64,000 bases of DNA from Camarhynchus parvulus (taxonomy: Eukaryota > Chordata > Aves > Passeriformes > Thraupidae): positions 48,145,609 through 48,209,608 of the forward strand of contig NC_044574.1 in NCBI RefSeq assembly GCF_901933205.1. Reading direction: 5' to 3'. The notes beneath the pieces were generated by a model. It was given only the letters and a program-made list of their open reading frames with translations. It had not been told where the DNA came from and made no database searches. Below, piece after piece: positions 13,301-24,800 of the stretch (its first letter is position 1; each line of letters starts with the position of its first letter). The position numbers and the translations under genes are program-made.

Positions 13301-13499
13301 AGCATCCATGTCACAATGGCAAGCCCTCTCTGCTATTCCAGGTCTTGGGAAGTTGTTGCCATGCCAAATCACTGATGTGATGTGTCAGGCCCTTTGGTAG
13401 CTCAGTGCAAAGTGGATGGGTGCTTGCTGGATATTTGGCTGCTGCTAAAGAACAATTTTATTAATGACTGGAGCAGTGTTTGAACTTTTACTGTCGGTT
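10311..13499. other. Non-coding AT-rich DNA with simple repeats
   Basis: No gene is recognised. A TG/TA dinucleotide tract lies at about 10825-10866 and includes the palindrome GTGTATATATACAC. An (AAT)n tract of about six units lies at 11914-11931. The rest is unique-looking AT-rich sequence with no usable reading frame. Confidence 0.6.
10825..10866. repeat. TG/TA dinucleotide microsatellite with palindromic core
   Basis: A purine/pyrimidine alternating run made of GTGTATGTGTATATATACACACGTGTG-type words. The centre is self-complementary. Similar mixed TG/TATA/CA tracts occur at 47.24 and 58.56 kb in this window. Such tracts are common microsatellites. Confidence 0.8.
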
Positions 13500-13560
13500 T
13501 CTGGCTTTACTGACATCAGTGAGACTTTGCTGTGGACTTCAACAGAACCAGGGCTTCACC
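13500..13560. repeat. Ancient amniote repeat relic (candidate)
   Basis: The stretch contains TTTACTGACATCAGTGAGACTTTG and then TGTGGACTTCAACAGAACC-like words, ending in AGGGCTTCACCTC. This resembles the ACTGACTTCAGTGGGA...GACTTCAATGG...CAGGATTTCACCC pattern seen in old dispersed elements of archosaurs and turtles. The copy is short and diverged, so the call rests on pattern memory and should be treated as tentative. Confidence 0.3.
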
Positions 13561-13865
13561 TCAGGTCTCCAGATGTGAAAGGTTAATGCATTAACCCACT
13601 GCAGCATTTATCTCCCTGGGCTTGATACCTATTTCAATATACTTTAGTGCAAGTCTGTAAATATGACATTCAGAGGCTGTTCCCAAGAGAACAGGGTACA
13701 TCAGAAATGGGGCTAGTGTGAATAATGTGTATCACAAGGATTTGTGAGACTGTCAAAGGGGAGATATGACTTACCCAGAGCTTGTGTTTGAGGCAGTACT
13801 CTAGGAATTGTCAGTAGACAGAGCCTCTAAGAACTTCCATGAGAATAATCATAGGTTATCCAAAC

Positions 13866-14066
13866 CCCACTGTGCCAGGCACTATATGAAGAGAGTCTTT
13901 CTCCACAAAACTTGCAATGTAGGCACAGAAGATGTGTAAAATGTTGGATAATGAAGACTTGTTATTCTTATTTTATGGACTTAGAACTATAGCCTAGCAA
14001 AGTTTAGTGTTTTGCCCAGGAGCTCAAAGGATTTCTGTGATAGAGCTATGGTTTGAATCCAGATTA
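13866..14066 (-). repeat. MIR-like (CORE-SINE type) tRNA-derived relic
   Basis: Reading on the plus strand, the segment shows in order CTGTGCCAGGCACTATAT, a CTCCACAAAACTTGCAATGT block, a degraded A/T-rich middle, TTGCCCAGGAGCTCAAAGG, GATAGAGCTATGG and TTTGAATCCAGA. The order and spacing match the reverse complement of MIR/CORE-type SINEs: GTGCCAGGCACTG, CCAAAGAGCTTACAATCTA, TTGCCCAAGGTCAC, GGCAGAGCTGGGA and TTCGAACCCAG (the tRNA B-box side). Such relics predate the bird-mammal split and are rare and decayed in birds. Edges are approximate. Confidence 0.5.
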
Positions 14067-17000
14067 GCAACTCCCTTGACCAATTCCTTAATGAAATAGG
14101 TGCTTAATAAAGCATAATCCAAGCTATCCTTATTTAAAAACCTCTGCTGACAGCAGAAGGAAAATGAACATGAGAGTTCTTCCAATAGCAATGTATCTGC
14201 AACTTGAAGTGATACACTTGCTCTTATGCCTGTTTTTATAACTTCAGGTTTTGTCAGAAAAAAGGTGATTCATGTTCTTCCCTTTAAACTGAACAGAAGT
14301 TATGATACTCTCTGTTTCATTGATTGGTTATCCCACAAATGCTCACGTTCTCTAGCACACGCAGCACTACGCTAATGCAGCAGGAATGTGTAAAATCTTG
14401 TGTGCATTCAAGTGATGCACATCTAAGCCACAAAAAGTGAGGCTTCAGCTTGGACTCGCCCATTCCGTGAACTATTTTCACTAGAGTGTGTATTTTATAT
14501 GGTAAATTGTACCTTCTTTGCACATCATAGGTAGCTCTGTTTTCAGAACTTGGGAAGCTGCAGCACTTCAGGGATGGAACTTTTCTTTTTAAGATTGTTA
14601 AATCCTGGGATCTAGTTTCTAATCTCTCCAGTATCCTCTTGTTTCCTTATTTTCCAAGGTGAAGAGAAAAGAAGACATTATTAACCCTTCCACTGCCTTC
14701 TGTCAGTGTAAATCATTGAAACAGGTCCAGACTTACTCATCTTGCATAGCTACTGTCAAGATGAAAAAGCTATACTTTCCAGTTAAATTTTTTATCCATT
14801 AGTGTTTCAATAACATCAGAGGTTTTTAGAGAAGCTTTTGCAGCCAAGAGAATGTGGATCTATTTTTTAGATCATTGACTTTGCTTATTTAAACCTTTTT
14901 CTTTCCCCAAATAATTTTGGTTCCAAGTTTCCTTCTACTTTTTTTCAGTGAAAAAGACCATGCAAAGGAAAAATTTGGAAGACTTTTTCAAATAGGAAAA
15001 AGTTGGCTATAAAATCATGAAAGGCACCTGGACCATTTTAATAGCCTGAAACGACTTTTTTTCTGTTTCATTGAACGCTCTAGAGCTCAGGTTAAAAAGT
15101 TTATGCAACAGAAGTTTTTGACAATTATTTGGCTTTGTAGCTAAAAAAATAACTGACCAATAAGAGCTGAGAGGCTGAACACATTATCTTAGTTCATCAC
15201 AAAATTCAAAACAGTTAACAAAAATAAGTTTATGGGAGGATCCAGTTGTGCAAATGTAAGTATTTGCCTTTAAAATCACTCCAGCAAAACCAATGATTTA
15301 TGGCTAATAAGCAGAGAAAGCTACAGACTAATGGAAACCCTCAAGAAGACAATTTGCATTTCATCAATAGTGGAAGACCACCTAAAAATGTCTTTAGAGA
15401 CAGCTGAAGTTCAGAATAGAAATTTTGAAGTGTTTTTAGGAGTTCAAACTTTAGTAATAAAATGAATTGCATTTTTGCAAAACTATGAGAGATGTAAAAA
15501 GCTTATTTAAAACATCTTCAACGCAGCTGTTTTGTGATGCTAATACCTAAGGAAGAAATTTAGTTATCAAGTTTATACTGTTTTATAAACTGTAGTAATA
15601 CAGACTTTATGCTCACATTGTCAGATCTTTAAGATTACAAGTGCAAACACACACAGATATACAGAAATTATTTATGTAAAATTTAATTCAAATACCAAAA
15701 GATCACTTCAATAATTGTCTGCAAAACTGTCTCACACATCAGACTGCCAACTTTCAGCTGCCATCTTCTTTGTTCACTAGACAATGACAAAAAAAGCTCA
15801 GACATATATCAGGTGAAGTCCTGGCCTGAAAAATCAAGTCATTCTACAAATTATGTTCTCTTGCTCCAGAAACCTGATTGCTGTGTAGATAGCTATACCT
15901 GACTCCTGTGAGAAAATCAATTCTTACTACCCTTTAATCCTGCTCACTCTGCAAAGCCACGACAGCGATTTGAAAGGGAGTTCAGACTTTCTGTATCATC
16001 CATGCAGTTTTCTTATTTCTTTCTGTCCCTGCCAGCCATGGGTGGCAATAACTTTATAAAGAGGTTAACTATGGCCTTGCTCAGTCTTTGAAATACCGAC
16101 TAGCAGTAGCAATAAAAATGAACAGCAAACGTTCAGGGAAATCTACAGAACTGAGAGGGGGAAGGACATTTTCTATTCAGTAGGCAATGACTTAAACCTG
16201 GAAATAAGCAAAGATGGTGGTCTTGGATCCTGCAACTCCATTTTTAGAGAGCTCTGCTTTGTGAGTTGCTTAAGGTGGGAGAGGAAATATCTGGAAGCAC
16301 AATACCCAGGCATCCACTGAGGTAACTTTTTGGTTATCTTCCCTGAATTGTACTCCTCTGCTGGAAAGAGAAACTGGATCTTTAAAGGGTGTCTTAACTT
16401 AGTTCTTTTGGTAGGAAGTTGCAAATTTCTAGGTGTTTTACCAAATACTTTCAGCTGCAGCTTTCTTCCAAATCCAGGAAAGAAAATGTAGTTGGCTGAT
16501 TCTCTTGCTGTGATCTCAAGAGATGAATTATGCTTAAAGGAGATCCTCAGGAGTGCTCAAGTGAAAATGCGTGTAAGCAAATTTGGATAGGAATTTGAAC
16601 TGTTTTGAGAAACCTGATGCAATGCTTTATGAAATCCAGGTATACAACTCACACCTCTTTCTCAGAATCAGTGAATCACACCTCTGAAAGCCTGACACTA
16701 GGCTAAAGTAGATGGAAGCTTTTTTAGGAAGCTTACAGTTGCATAATGCATAATAGTTTTTTGATTTGCTGTCTTGGAACTTGTAACCATGTGTCTTGCT
16801 TTAGTGCAGAGTTGATATTTGATGATTAGTAAATCCAGGAGATATCAACACAGTTTGAAAATGAAGTTCACAGTGTATTTACTGCTTGACTGCCAAAAAA
16901 AAAAAATTCCAGTGCATGGTTCTATTCTCTCAGATGAAAAGAAAATGGCTAGGGTTACTGGCTGGCTCTGTGCAGCATGTAGTTTCACTGTGTGATAATC

Positions 17001-17781
17001 ATTGCTTCAGAACCTGTTTTCAATTACCAGCAAGTCCCAAGTGCTGCTGACTCTGTCCCAGACATACAGTGTTTTGCATGATTTGGAGCACTACATAACA
17101 CAGAATAGAAGGTAAACCAAGTTCTCTGAAAAGACAATTTCCCAAGAACTATTACTCTTCTAATCTGTGAGAAAATTCTCTTATTCTGAGAACTTAAGTG
17201 TTGAGACTGTGTCCAACTTGAAGTCATTAGGCTCTATTTTATTAATTTGGCCTCTGTGATGCTGATCTCTGCCATTTGTTTTCCTTAATTTATGTGCATT
17301 AAAGCATTGCCCAGAGGCTTGAGACATGTACAGAGTTCTTTCAGAAGGACAGAACATCAATGCCTATCAGTGAATGAAATACTTAATAGGAGCAAGAGTT
17401 CATTCCTTGCCTTAAATGGGCAACTGAAGTCTTCAAAGGATAGTATCTGGAAGCCAGTCTCCAAACAGCATAAATGAAAGAGGAGCTGGCTACAGAGAAA
17501 GGAAGGTAATAATGATTGTGAGAAGTAAGAATGAGAGAAGTAGCTGAGAAAGAAATGTAAAAATGTGGGGAGGCATGACTAGTGGTTATCAGAAGATATA
17601 TTTTTTTAATTTTTTTTTTTATCCTAAATGATTGATGTGCAGATTGAGGGTCTGAGGCACAATTCAGTTATAAAGGCTTCCCTACTCTACTGTGAGCAAC
17701 TCTCCATGCAGTTGCTCTACCCATGCTGTGACAGCAAGATCATGTGAATTACTAAGAGCTAAGCCATGTTAACTTGCAGTT
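14067..17781. other. Non-coding AT-rich DNA
   Basis: No exon or RNA gene is recognised. An A12 run is at 16895-16906. The part at about 15,280-15,480 contains homeodomain/POU-like words, including an exact octamer ATTTGCAT at 15352-15359, and could be conserved regulatory sequence. That cannot be judged without an alignment. Confidence 0.55.
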
Positions 17782-17928
17782 ATAGAATCATAGAATGGTG
17801 TGAGTTGGAAGGGACGTTAAAGACCATCTAATTCCAACCCTGCTGCCATGGACAGGGACATCCTCTATTAGACCAGGTGGTTCAAAGCTGCATCCAACCT
17901 GGCTTTGAACGCTCCCAGGGATGGACAG
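17782..17928 (-). mobile_element. CR1 LINE 3' fragment
   Basis: The left end reads TATAGAATCATAGAATGG followed by GAGTTGGAAGGGACGTTAAAGACCATCTAATTCCAACCC, then TGCCATGGACAGGGACATCC, and later CATCCAACCTGGCTTTGAAC. This is the reverse complement of the avian CR1 3' untranslated end with its short tail repeats, so the element lies on the minus strand. It is 5'-truncated after about 145 bases, as is usual for CR1, and moderately diverged. No reading frame from ORF2 is included. Confidence 0.93.
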
Positions 17929-19709
17929 TATTGATGTGGACAAGGAGTTTACAAGTGACTTGTTGTTACAAGTCAGCTGCTGTTACCTGTTTTCATGGCT
18001 GTAACCTAGACAAGACAAGCCCTAATGGGCAAATAGAGCTAGGACTCATTGGTAAGGATGAGAGAGAGATTTCTGGAAAGGAATACTCGTTTTGCATGTT
18101 CTCATTTTCCTACATGTCTAATTATGCTGTTGGTTCTGTCATTACAAATCTGAACTCTTCCTAGGCAAACAGATCTTATTCTGTGGTGTACTACAAGGGC
18201 TTTTTTGTCTGTATAACCTCCAGGTTCCTATTTTTAATTAGTCCTTCCTCTGTAAGAACTGTGTGGGACTAGAGTGGAGGGAGCATTCTGGCTGGGACCA
18301 TCTCACTAATCATGCCAGCATGTATGCTGGCAATGATTAAACAGCATATCTAACAATGATATGGCTGCTATTGCTGACATAAGTATTTCTACCTTTTCTT
18401 CTGGATAACTTTGTATTTAGGAGTCCTCAAGCTTTGACAAATTCTGGCAACAGCTATAAATCAACTTCATTTAATACCCAGTATTTCCCTAAGGCATTTT
18501 CTTTCAAAGGCTCTTAGTCTCCTTTCTGTACTTTTGGTAAATTTCCAGCTTTTATGTCCTTGCAATAAAATGGAAATAACACAGTTGGGTCTATATAAAT
18601 GGCCATATAATAATAATATATCAACGGAAACTTTGCTAGGAGAGGACCCTGTAAAATGTAGTTGTAACAGAGCTCACAGGCAGAATGTACCAGACAGAAC
18701 AAACAAGTAGAATGAGACCAAGAATATTCTTCATTTCAGATGTGAGTGTTGGCAACTGGACCCTGTCTACCTCTACACAAACCAAGTGAAGCAGCTGAAA
18801 AATTATATACACACAGCCCTCATACTGAGCTAAAATCAGATGTATAGTGTACTGCACAGCATCCCAGAGCAGGTTAGAGAGAATGTAGGGTGATTTAAAT
18901 GGCAACAGGGGACAGGGGATGCAACCACACTAAAATATTTAATGTTTCCTGGAAGAATCAGAGGCTGGCTGTGGCAGGCAGTAAGCTGATTACCAGGCAT
19001 CCCAGTACTGGCACATGGCAACACTAATCTCTGAGCCAGTAGGCTTGCCTGTTGGCCTTTATAATTGTAAGGAGAGTTCAAGTAAAACAAAGAAAATTCA
19101 GCACTTTCCCTTTTTTGGGAGTTAGAGTTAGTTATTTCTGAACTAATAGGGTATTAGACAAATATGAACACACTATAATTGATTCAGTTATTTCCAATTG
19201 ACTTTTTGTCAGGAACTTCTAAAACAAAAGTATACCCATAAAATCACGTTCAGGAAACACTGGTATTGTTTAAACATTAAAAAACATCATGAGCTTTTTT
19301 AAAACTCAAATATAAGAAAAAGCAACCACTAAGAAACCTTTTTCCTAGTATCTGAAAGAGAAAAATATGACAGATGGTTTCCATTTGTAAAAGAGAAATA
19401 GTGACCAAAAATGTGTTTCCTTAAAACCAAAATTAATATAGCCTACTTAAACTATATCTATATATAGTAATTCTTCAGCCTTTGAATAAGAAAATGTTTT
19501 TATAATATTGGAGTAAATTACTTGGTCAAATAGATTTTTTTCCAGTCTAAACTGGAATTTATAAACACTGTAAGACTTATGCAGTGAATAAAATGACTGT
19601 GTCTATACCTCAGATTATGTTTACCTTGATAAAGTAAAGATGAACCAGGTAAAGTTTAAGATGAATCATGGCCACAGAAGTTTAGGGCAAAAAGTTTAGG
19701 AGTGGGTAG
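17929..19709. other. Non-coding AT-rich DNA
   Basis: No gene is recognised. Overlapping minus-strand frames between 18.5 and 19.1 kb (62 to 89 codons) have no family resemblance and no splice context. Confidence 0.6.
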
Positions 19710-19798
19710 GGAGCTGGGCTTGTACACCCTGAAGAAAAGGAGGTTCAGAGGAGACCTTATCTTTGAGGTCTCCTCCAACCTAAATGATTCTATGATTT
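19710..19798 (+). mobile_element. CR1 LINE fragment with internal deletion
   Basis: The left part reads GAGCTGGGCTTGT...GAAGAAAAGGAGGTTCAGAGGAGACCTTAT, which corresponds to the CR1 segment upstream of the 3' end. It joins directly to TTTGAGGTCTCCTCCAACCTAAATGATTCTATGATTTC, the extreme 3' end with its tail repeat. The expected sequence of some hundreds of bases between the two parts is missing. The copy is therefore plus-strand, 5'-truncated and internally deleted. Confidence 0.88.
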
Positions 19799-21469
19799 CT
19801 TCTATCAAATTATGGTCTTAATCTCTTCTCCTGTACTTTTTTTGTGGGGAAAGGCAAATGGCTCAGTGGTTTTGATCCTTCTCTGAAGCACAATGTGGCT
19901 AGGCTCCTACAGGAGTCTGTCTGAATCATGACTGCCTAAATATTCAGGTTGAAACAGGTTTGACCAAGATTCAAGTTCTTATCCAACCTGAAAAACAATC
20001 CCCATTTTTGGAAGTTTGTTTCAGGTGCACTTGCATCTGAAATTAAGCTTAGTTTATCCTGCTCTCTCCCTTGGAAACTGTTGTTGCAGTTCACCTTGAG
20101 CATCTTGGCTAGGCCAAATATGCAGCATTATCAGTTATTCCTTCTGTACAGTGAAACATTCATCATGGAAGGACAAAACACAAATGAATTCTGTATATAT
20201 TCATACAAATACATCATGATGATTTGCTATGAGGGTTAAAAGCCAACTGATTTCATCATTTCCAGATGCAGTGAATCGAGGACTATTACACCAATATTTA
20301 TGTAAGCAGAGCCTACAGACTTAGATTGTCAATTACTTTTTAAATGCAGGTTCTGAGATATCTCATTTAAAAGGAAAATCTGAAAAAGAAACATTCAGTT
20401 GGTACATGCATTCTTTTGGTCCTTTACATGGCCAGCCAAGAAATTTGAAAAAAGCAGGTGTCCTTCTAGCTCACCAGTCCATTTCATTGGATTTCTCTTG
20501 GAACTTGAGGCCAGGGGTGTTTCTGTGGTTGCAATTTTAGGTTTTCTCTTTTTTTCCTGTTATTCCTGTTACATTCAATCTTCACATGACTGAGCCCCTG
20601 GTTTTTTGCTTACTTGGTTGCAGTTTAATTTTTGTAGGATAAAAATTTTAAAAAAAAATTACTGATAAAACTGCAAGTGTCTTGTTCATTAAAAATTGTA
20701 TATTATTCAAACAACACCTGACAATTGCTCTCACCTTCAAAAGTGTGGAACGTGTTTGCGTATGTCCAGACAGAGTTTGTACTTCATTCAATAACACTTC
20801 CCTTATGTAAAAGTGAAAACCTCTTGATAATTCAGAAAATGTATCATTTTAGTAAGAATTGGATAAAAAGAAGCACTGAAGTACAAGACAGGCATATTTG
20901 ATAAACTGTAAAGAGATACAACCCTTTTTTTTTTTTCCGGCACAAACAGAAGAGCACAAACTGAAAAACCAGACTGGGAATAAACTGCACATAGGCAAAT
21001 AGCAAGATTCATGAATTAATGTGCTTAGCAACTGAAATAAGATCTACTAAATTTGTCTCTCTTTCATGCTAGCCTATACTAGATGTTCTGAAAGAAAGTT
21101 CAAACAAAGCATCTCCAATTCTGTAAATATGCTATATATTGAGGAGGAGCTCCACTCTTTCAAGCAATCCTCACAAGCATGTAATCTAAAACTGGTGTAG
21201 GTAAACGAAATCAGTCCTGTGAATGTTTATATTCTTTTGCATGGTGTGAGTCAGGGATAACTGTACTGACATAATATTGTGCTGGTACCATTTCAATCAA
21301 GGCGGCATTGAGAATAATTAAATTTCAGGATGAAAAAGCTGTGAAAACCATTGGAGCATTTAATAGTGAACATGACTGATACTGTGCTCACCCTGTCAAT
21401 GCTTGGCTATAAGGCCTTTTAAGGTCTTTATAAGGGCTTAAGGTTTTCTTTAGACTGTTTTACAGTTTC
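19799..21469. other. Non-coding AT-rich DNA
   Basis: No gene, RNA gene or clear mobile element is recognised. Short frames on both strands near 20.4-21.0 kb appear to be fortuitous. Confidence 0.6.
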
Positions 21470-21524
21470 TTTGGGTGCCCTGTAAAACATTCAGTTTCTT
21501 TGAATGTTTTACAGGGCACCCAAA
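21470..21524. repeat. Perfect 24-bp inverted repeat (hairpin), 7-nt loop
   Basis: The left arm at 21470-21493 and the right arm at 21501-21524 are exact reverse complements over 24 bases, separated by GTTTCTT. The word CAGTTTCTTTG occurs both just outside the left arm (21463-21473) and across the loop (21492-21502). TGTTTTACAG occurs at 21456-21465 and 21505-21514 in direct orientation and inverted at 21480-21489. This arrangement fits a recent template-switch or foldback event. Transcripts would form a stable stem slightly longer than a miRNA duplex, but no miRNA family is recognised. Confidence 0.95.
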
Positions 21525-21651
21525 ACTTTTGTAGTTGCTTCAGACAGACCTCTGATTTAAGCACAGGAAAGAATTCTGCCAAAACCAATGAAATGCACAG
21601 AATCTATAAGGTCAGGGAGAAATATTGACTGTGGATGTCAGAGAGCACATT

Positions 21652-21884
21652 ATCATAGAATGGTGGGGGTTGGAAAGCACCTTAAAGATCTAGTTCCAAC
21701 CCCCCCTGCCATGGACAGGGACACAAGACCAGGCTGGTTAGGCCTCCATCCAAACTGGCCTTAAACACTTACTTGCAGGGCATGAGGCATTCACAGCATC
21801 TCTGGGCAAGTTGTTCAAGGCCTCACTATCTGCACAGTTGAGAAATTTTTCCTAATATCAAATTTAAACCAACTCTCCTTCCTA
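21652..21884 (-). mobile_element. CR1 LINE 3' fragment
   Basis: The left end reads TATCATAGAATGG followed by GGGTTGGAAAGCACCTTAAAGATCTAGTTCCAACC, then CCCTGCCATGGACAGGGACAC, CATCCAAACTGGCCTTAAAC, a TCTGGGCAAGTTGTTCAAGG block and TTTTTCCTAATATCAAATTTAAACC. This is the reverse complement of the last 230 or so bases of avian CR1, so the copy lies on the minus strand. It is 5'-truncated, with small internal deletions. The inner boundary is approximate. Confidence 0.93.
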
Positions 21885-24800
21885 TTCTGCACAGAGATAA
21901 AAATCTCTGTTGTGTGCAGTATTTTGCAATAAAAGGTTGACAATAGTAAATGGGTTTCTTTAAATCCTTAAAAATGTTTGACTTATGAGATACACACCTT
22001 AAGTAAATTTTCTTGTTTCTTAAACCCCATGTTTTTCACACTGAACATGACTAGTATCAAATTAGCTCAATTCACAGACAGAGAAAGAATTATTGTCAGT
22101 TTATCCTCTCTTCATTATAATTTCTAGTTCAAAATCTTCCTTTCACTGGATCTTACTCTCACAATATTTAAATTTTGCATGTAAATTATGAGGCAAGGCT
22201 AGGTCATCTCTGGTTAAGAATTTAGCAGTGTCCAAACACTAAGTGATACTGATGCCATTTAGTCTGTTTTGATGTCAGCATGTTTAAAATCGTGTTGAAA
22301 AACTGGAGAGGGCAAAAAGGACATAAAAATGAATTAGGGACAAAGGGAGAGAATGTGCTGTGGTGAGGCAATTAAGGAACTTTAATTTATAGAAAGAAAC
22401 ACAGATATCATTGAATTACAATGTTAAATGTCTTTATGTGAAGAAGAGGGCTGGAAAATAAAAGGGTTTTTCAATCTAGTAGAGAAGCATGAAATGATGT
22501 CCTAGTTAATGAACTAAAAAGGTTTGAGAGAGAATGACCAAGTAGGAGGAGAAACCTTGGCAGCAACAAAGGAGTCAATTTTCCATCTTTTACATTATAT
22601 TTAAGAAGAAATACATTTCCAGAACAAATCCTGTATTTAAAAAGTGACTTCTGGATTGAATGTAGGCACACTTCAGTTACTTTTATTGCTTTTCTAGGAG
22701 AGTGTAAAAGACTGATATTTTCTAGATCATTAAAATTTCATGGGTTTGTGGCCATTTTTGTTGGTTGGGATCTTTTGTTGTTTCCATTTTGCTTTGATTT
22801 TGTTTTTATTCATAAAATAAAGCTGAAATGATGGGATGCCTTATATGCATACTGGGGTTTTAGGCACCTCTAGCAGACTTCATTAATATCTTGGACCACT
22901 TAACAATAATTTTACATAATCTTAGAGGTTTTCCAAACTGCTTAAATAATCTGTTTTGTCTATGTTGGTTATAGGTCCTATTTTTTTAGAATTAACAGTA
23001 GGCGTTACCTTTTTCTCCCCCATATTTCTTGCAGAGAGATGTTTAGGTGAAAAACTAAACCTCAACTTGTTCATCTTTTACCCCAAACCTGAAGAGATTT
23101 TTTTTTTGGTCTCTAAATTTGCCTATATTGCCCAGTCTCCAACACTGTTCTTCCAGTCTGCCTAAAAGGTAAATGTAGATGAATTGCACAGCAGGCCTGA
23201 ACTGGTGCTCAAATTGAGATTTTTGGCTGCTCAGGGAAAACTCCATTCCTCCCTGGAGCTGGTTTTTCTTACCCTTCACTCATTCAGCATGGTATATCAA
23301 CAGACAAATCTGAGTGTATCCGTGGCTCTTTGCAGCACCTTTTCTGGAGAGAGTGGCCAAAGGAGCACAGGGGCTCCTAACAACATTTGTGATAAGCCAA
23401 ATCCTCACACAAGGACACAAGAGACATTACACTGGTACCAGAATTACATCATGACCCTGATGCTGCTGAACTCTTTGGATAACAGGAGAGTTGGCCTTGA
23501 CTGCATCATGCAGAGGAGAGTAGTTGTAGGCTCGTGTGTGTGATTCTCCTGAATCAGTTTTTCCCTTTTGATGGGAAGAATTTCTCTGGCAGACTCGTTT
23601 GTATCTGTGATGCAAGGTTGTGAGAATGAACCTGGCTTATTTTATTCAGAAAATAAGATATAGCATGATCTCCTGGTCTTGAGGGGTTTGTAGGTCATTC
23701 AGTAGGATTAACACAACAACAAAACAGGTGCTGCAGGATGGGCTTTGGGGTCTAATGGAGTTCTCTATTTTTAAGTCCTCCTTTTACCCTAGCACTCTGA
23801 GATCTACTACCCCAGTACAGTCCCCACTCTGAACAAAATGGCAAGTGTGAGCATTCCCCTTTCTTTTGCCTTGTTTGGGCATTTTGTTGGGGTATAGGAT
23901 AGGGAAGTTGTAGCATGTCCTGATTCTGTAACTTCCTTGAACATCTTGCCAGAGCAAATGGCCAAGCAGAGCTTGACAGCAGGCTAGGAGTCTGGGAGGA
24001 TTTAAATAGGAAGATGAGAGGTTAATGACTGAGAAAGAGGCAGAGCAGGGAAGGACTGGGCATCTGGCTATGCATTTAGTGCAGAACAGGTAATAGTATT
24101 TATGTTCATTTATAATGATGTCCTTTCAGCTCAATAAAAATTATATCAAGATCAGACACACACACAAAAAAAAAAACCAGAAAACAAAGTGAGACTCAAC
24201 AGAGATGCTCTGCTAAATAAGGATTTGCTTGCAGCTATTCACTCCTGCTAAAACTGGCTAAACAATTCTTGTAAAGCATCTGTAGGTGCAGTGTGAAACA
24301 TATGTGAAAACAGGGCTAGGCTGAGAAACATGTCATTATGGCCTGACAAAACACAGGTGTACCAGGTACTGGCTAACTTTTAGATGTTTTGATGGCTTGT
24401 GTCACACCAGAAGCCCAGGTTTTCTGGTTTTGGCCAAATTACTCTTCCTTTGAAGTAGAAGGGGTATTGATAGGGCTGTGTTTCAGTAAATAGTCTATAC
24501 ATCTGTGCTTACATTTTGGGAAAGTCTAGAGAACTGTAATTAATGCTTTTGCACATTCATTTTCTTAACCCTGAAGAGTCAATGGATAAAATCATTTTAT
24601 GGCATGTTTTTCCTGAAATGCTAATACTACTACTACTTGTTTTAAAGCATATACTGTGAGAAGCAATATCTTTTTAAATGTAAAATTTGTAAAATATGCA
24701 GTTATTGCAGCATTTTTTAAATATAAATACCAAAATACATTCCTTGAATTTTCCTCAGATTTATTTTTAATCAGAAACTTTTCAGATGAAAATTTAAATA

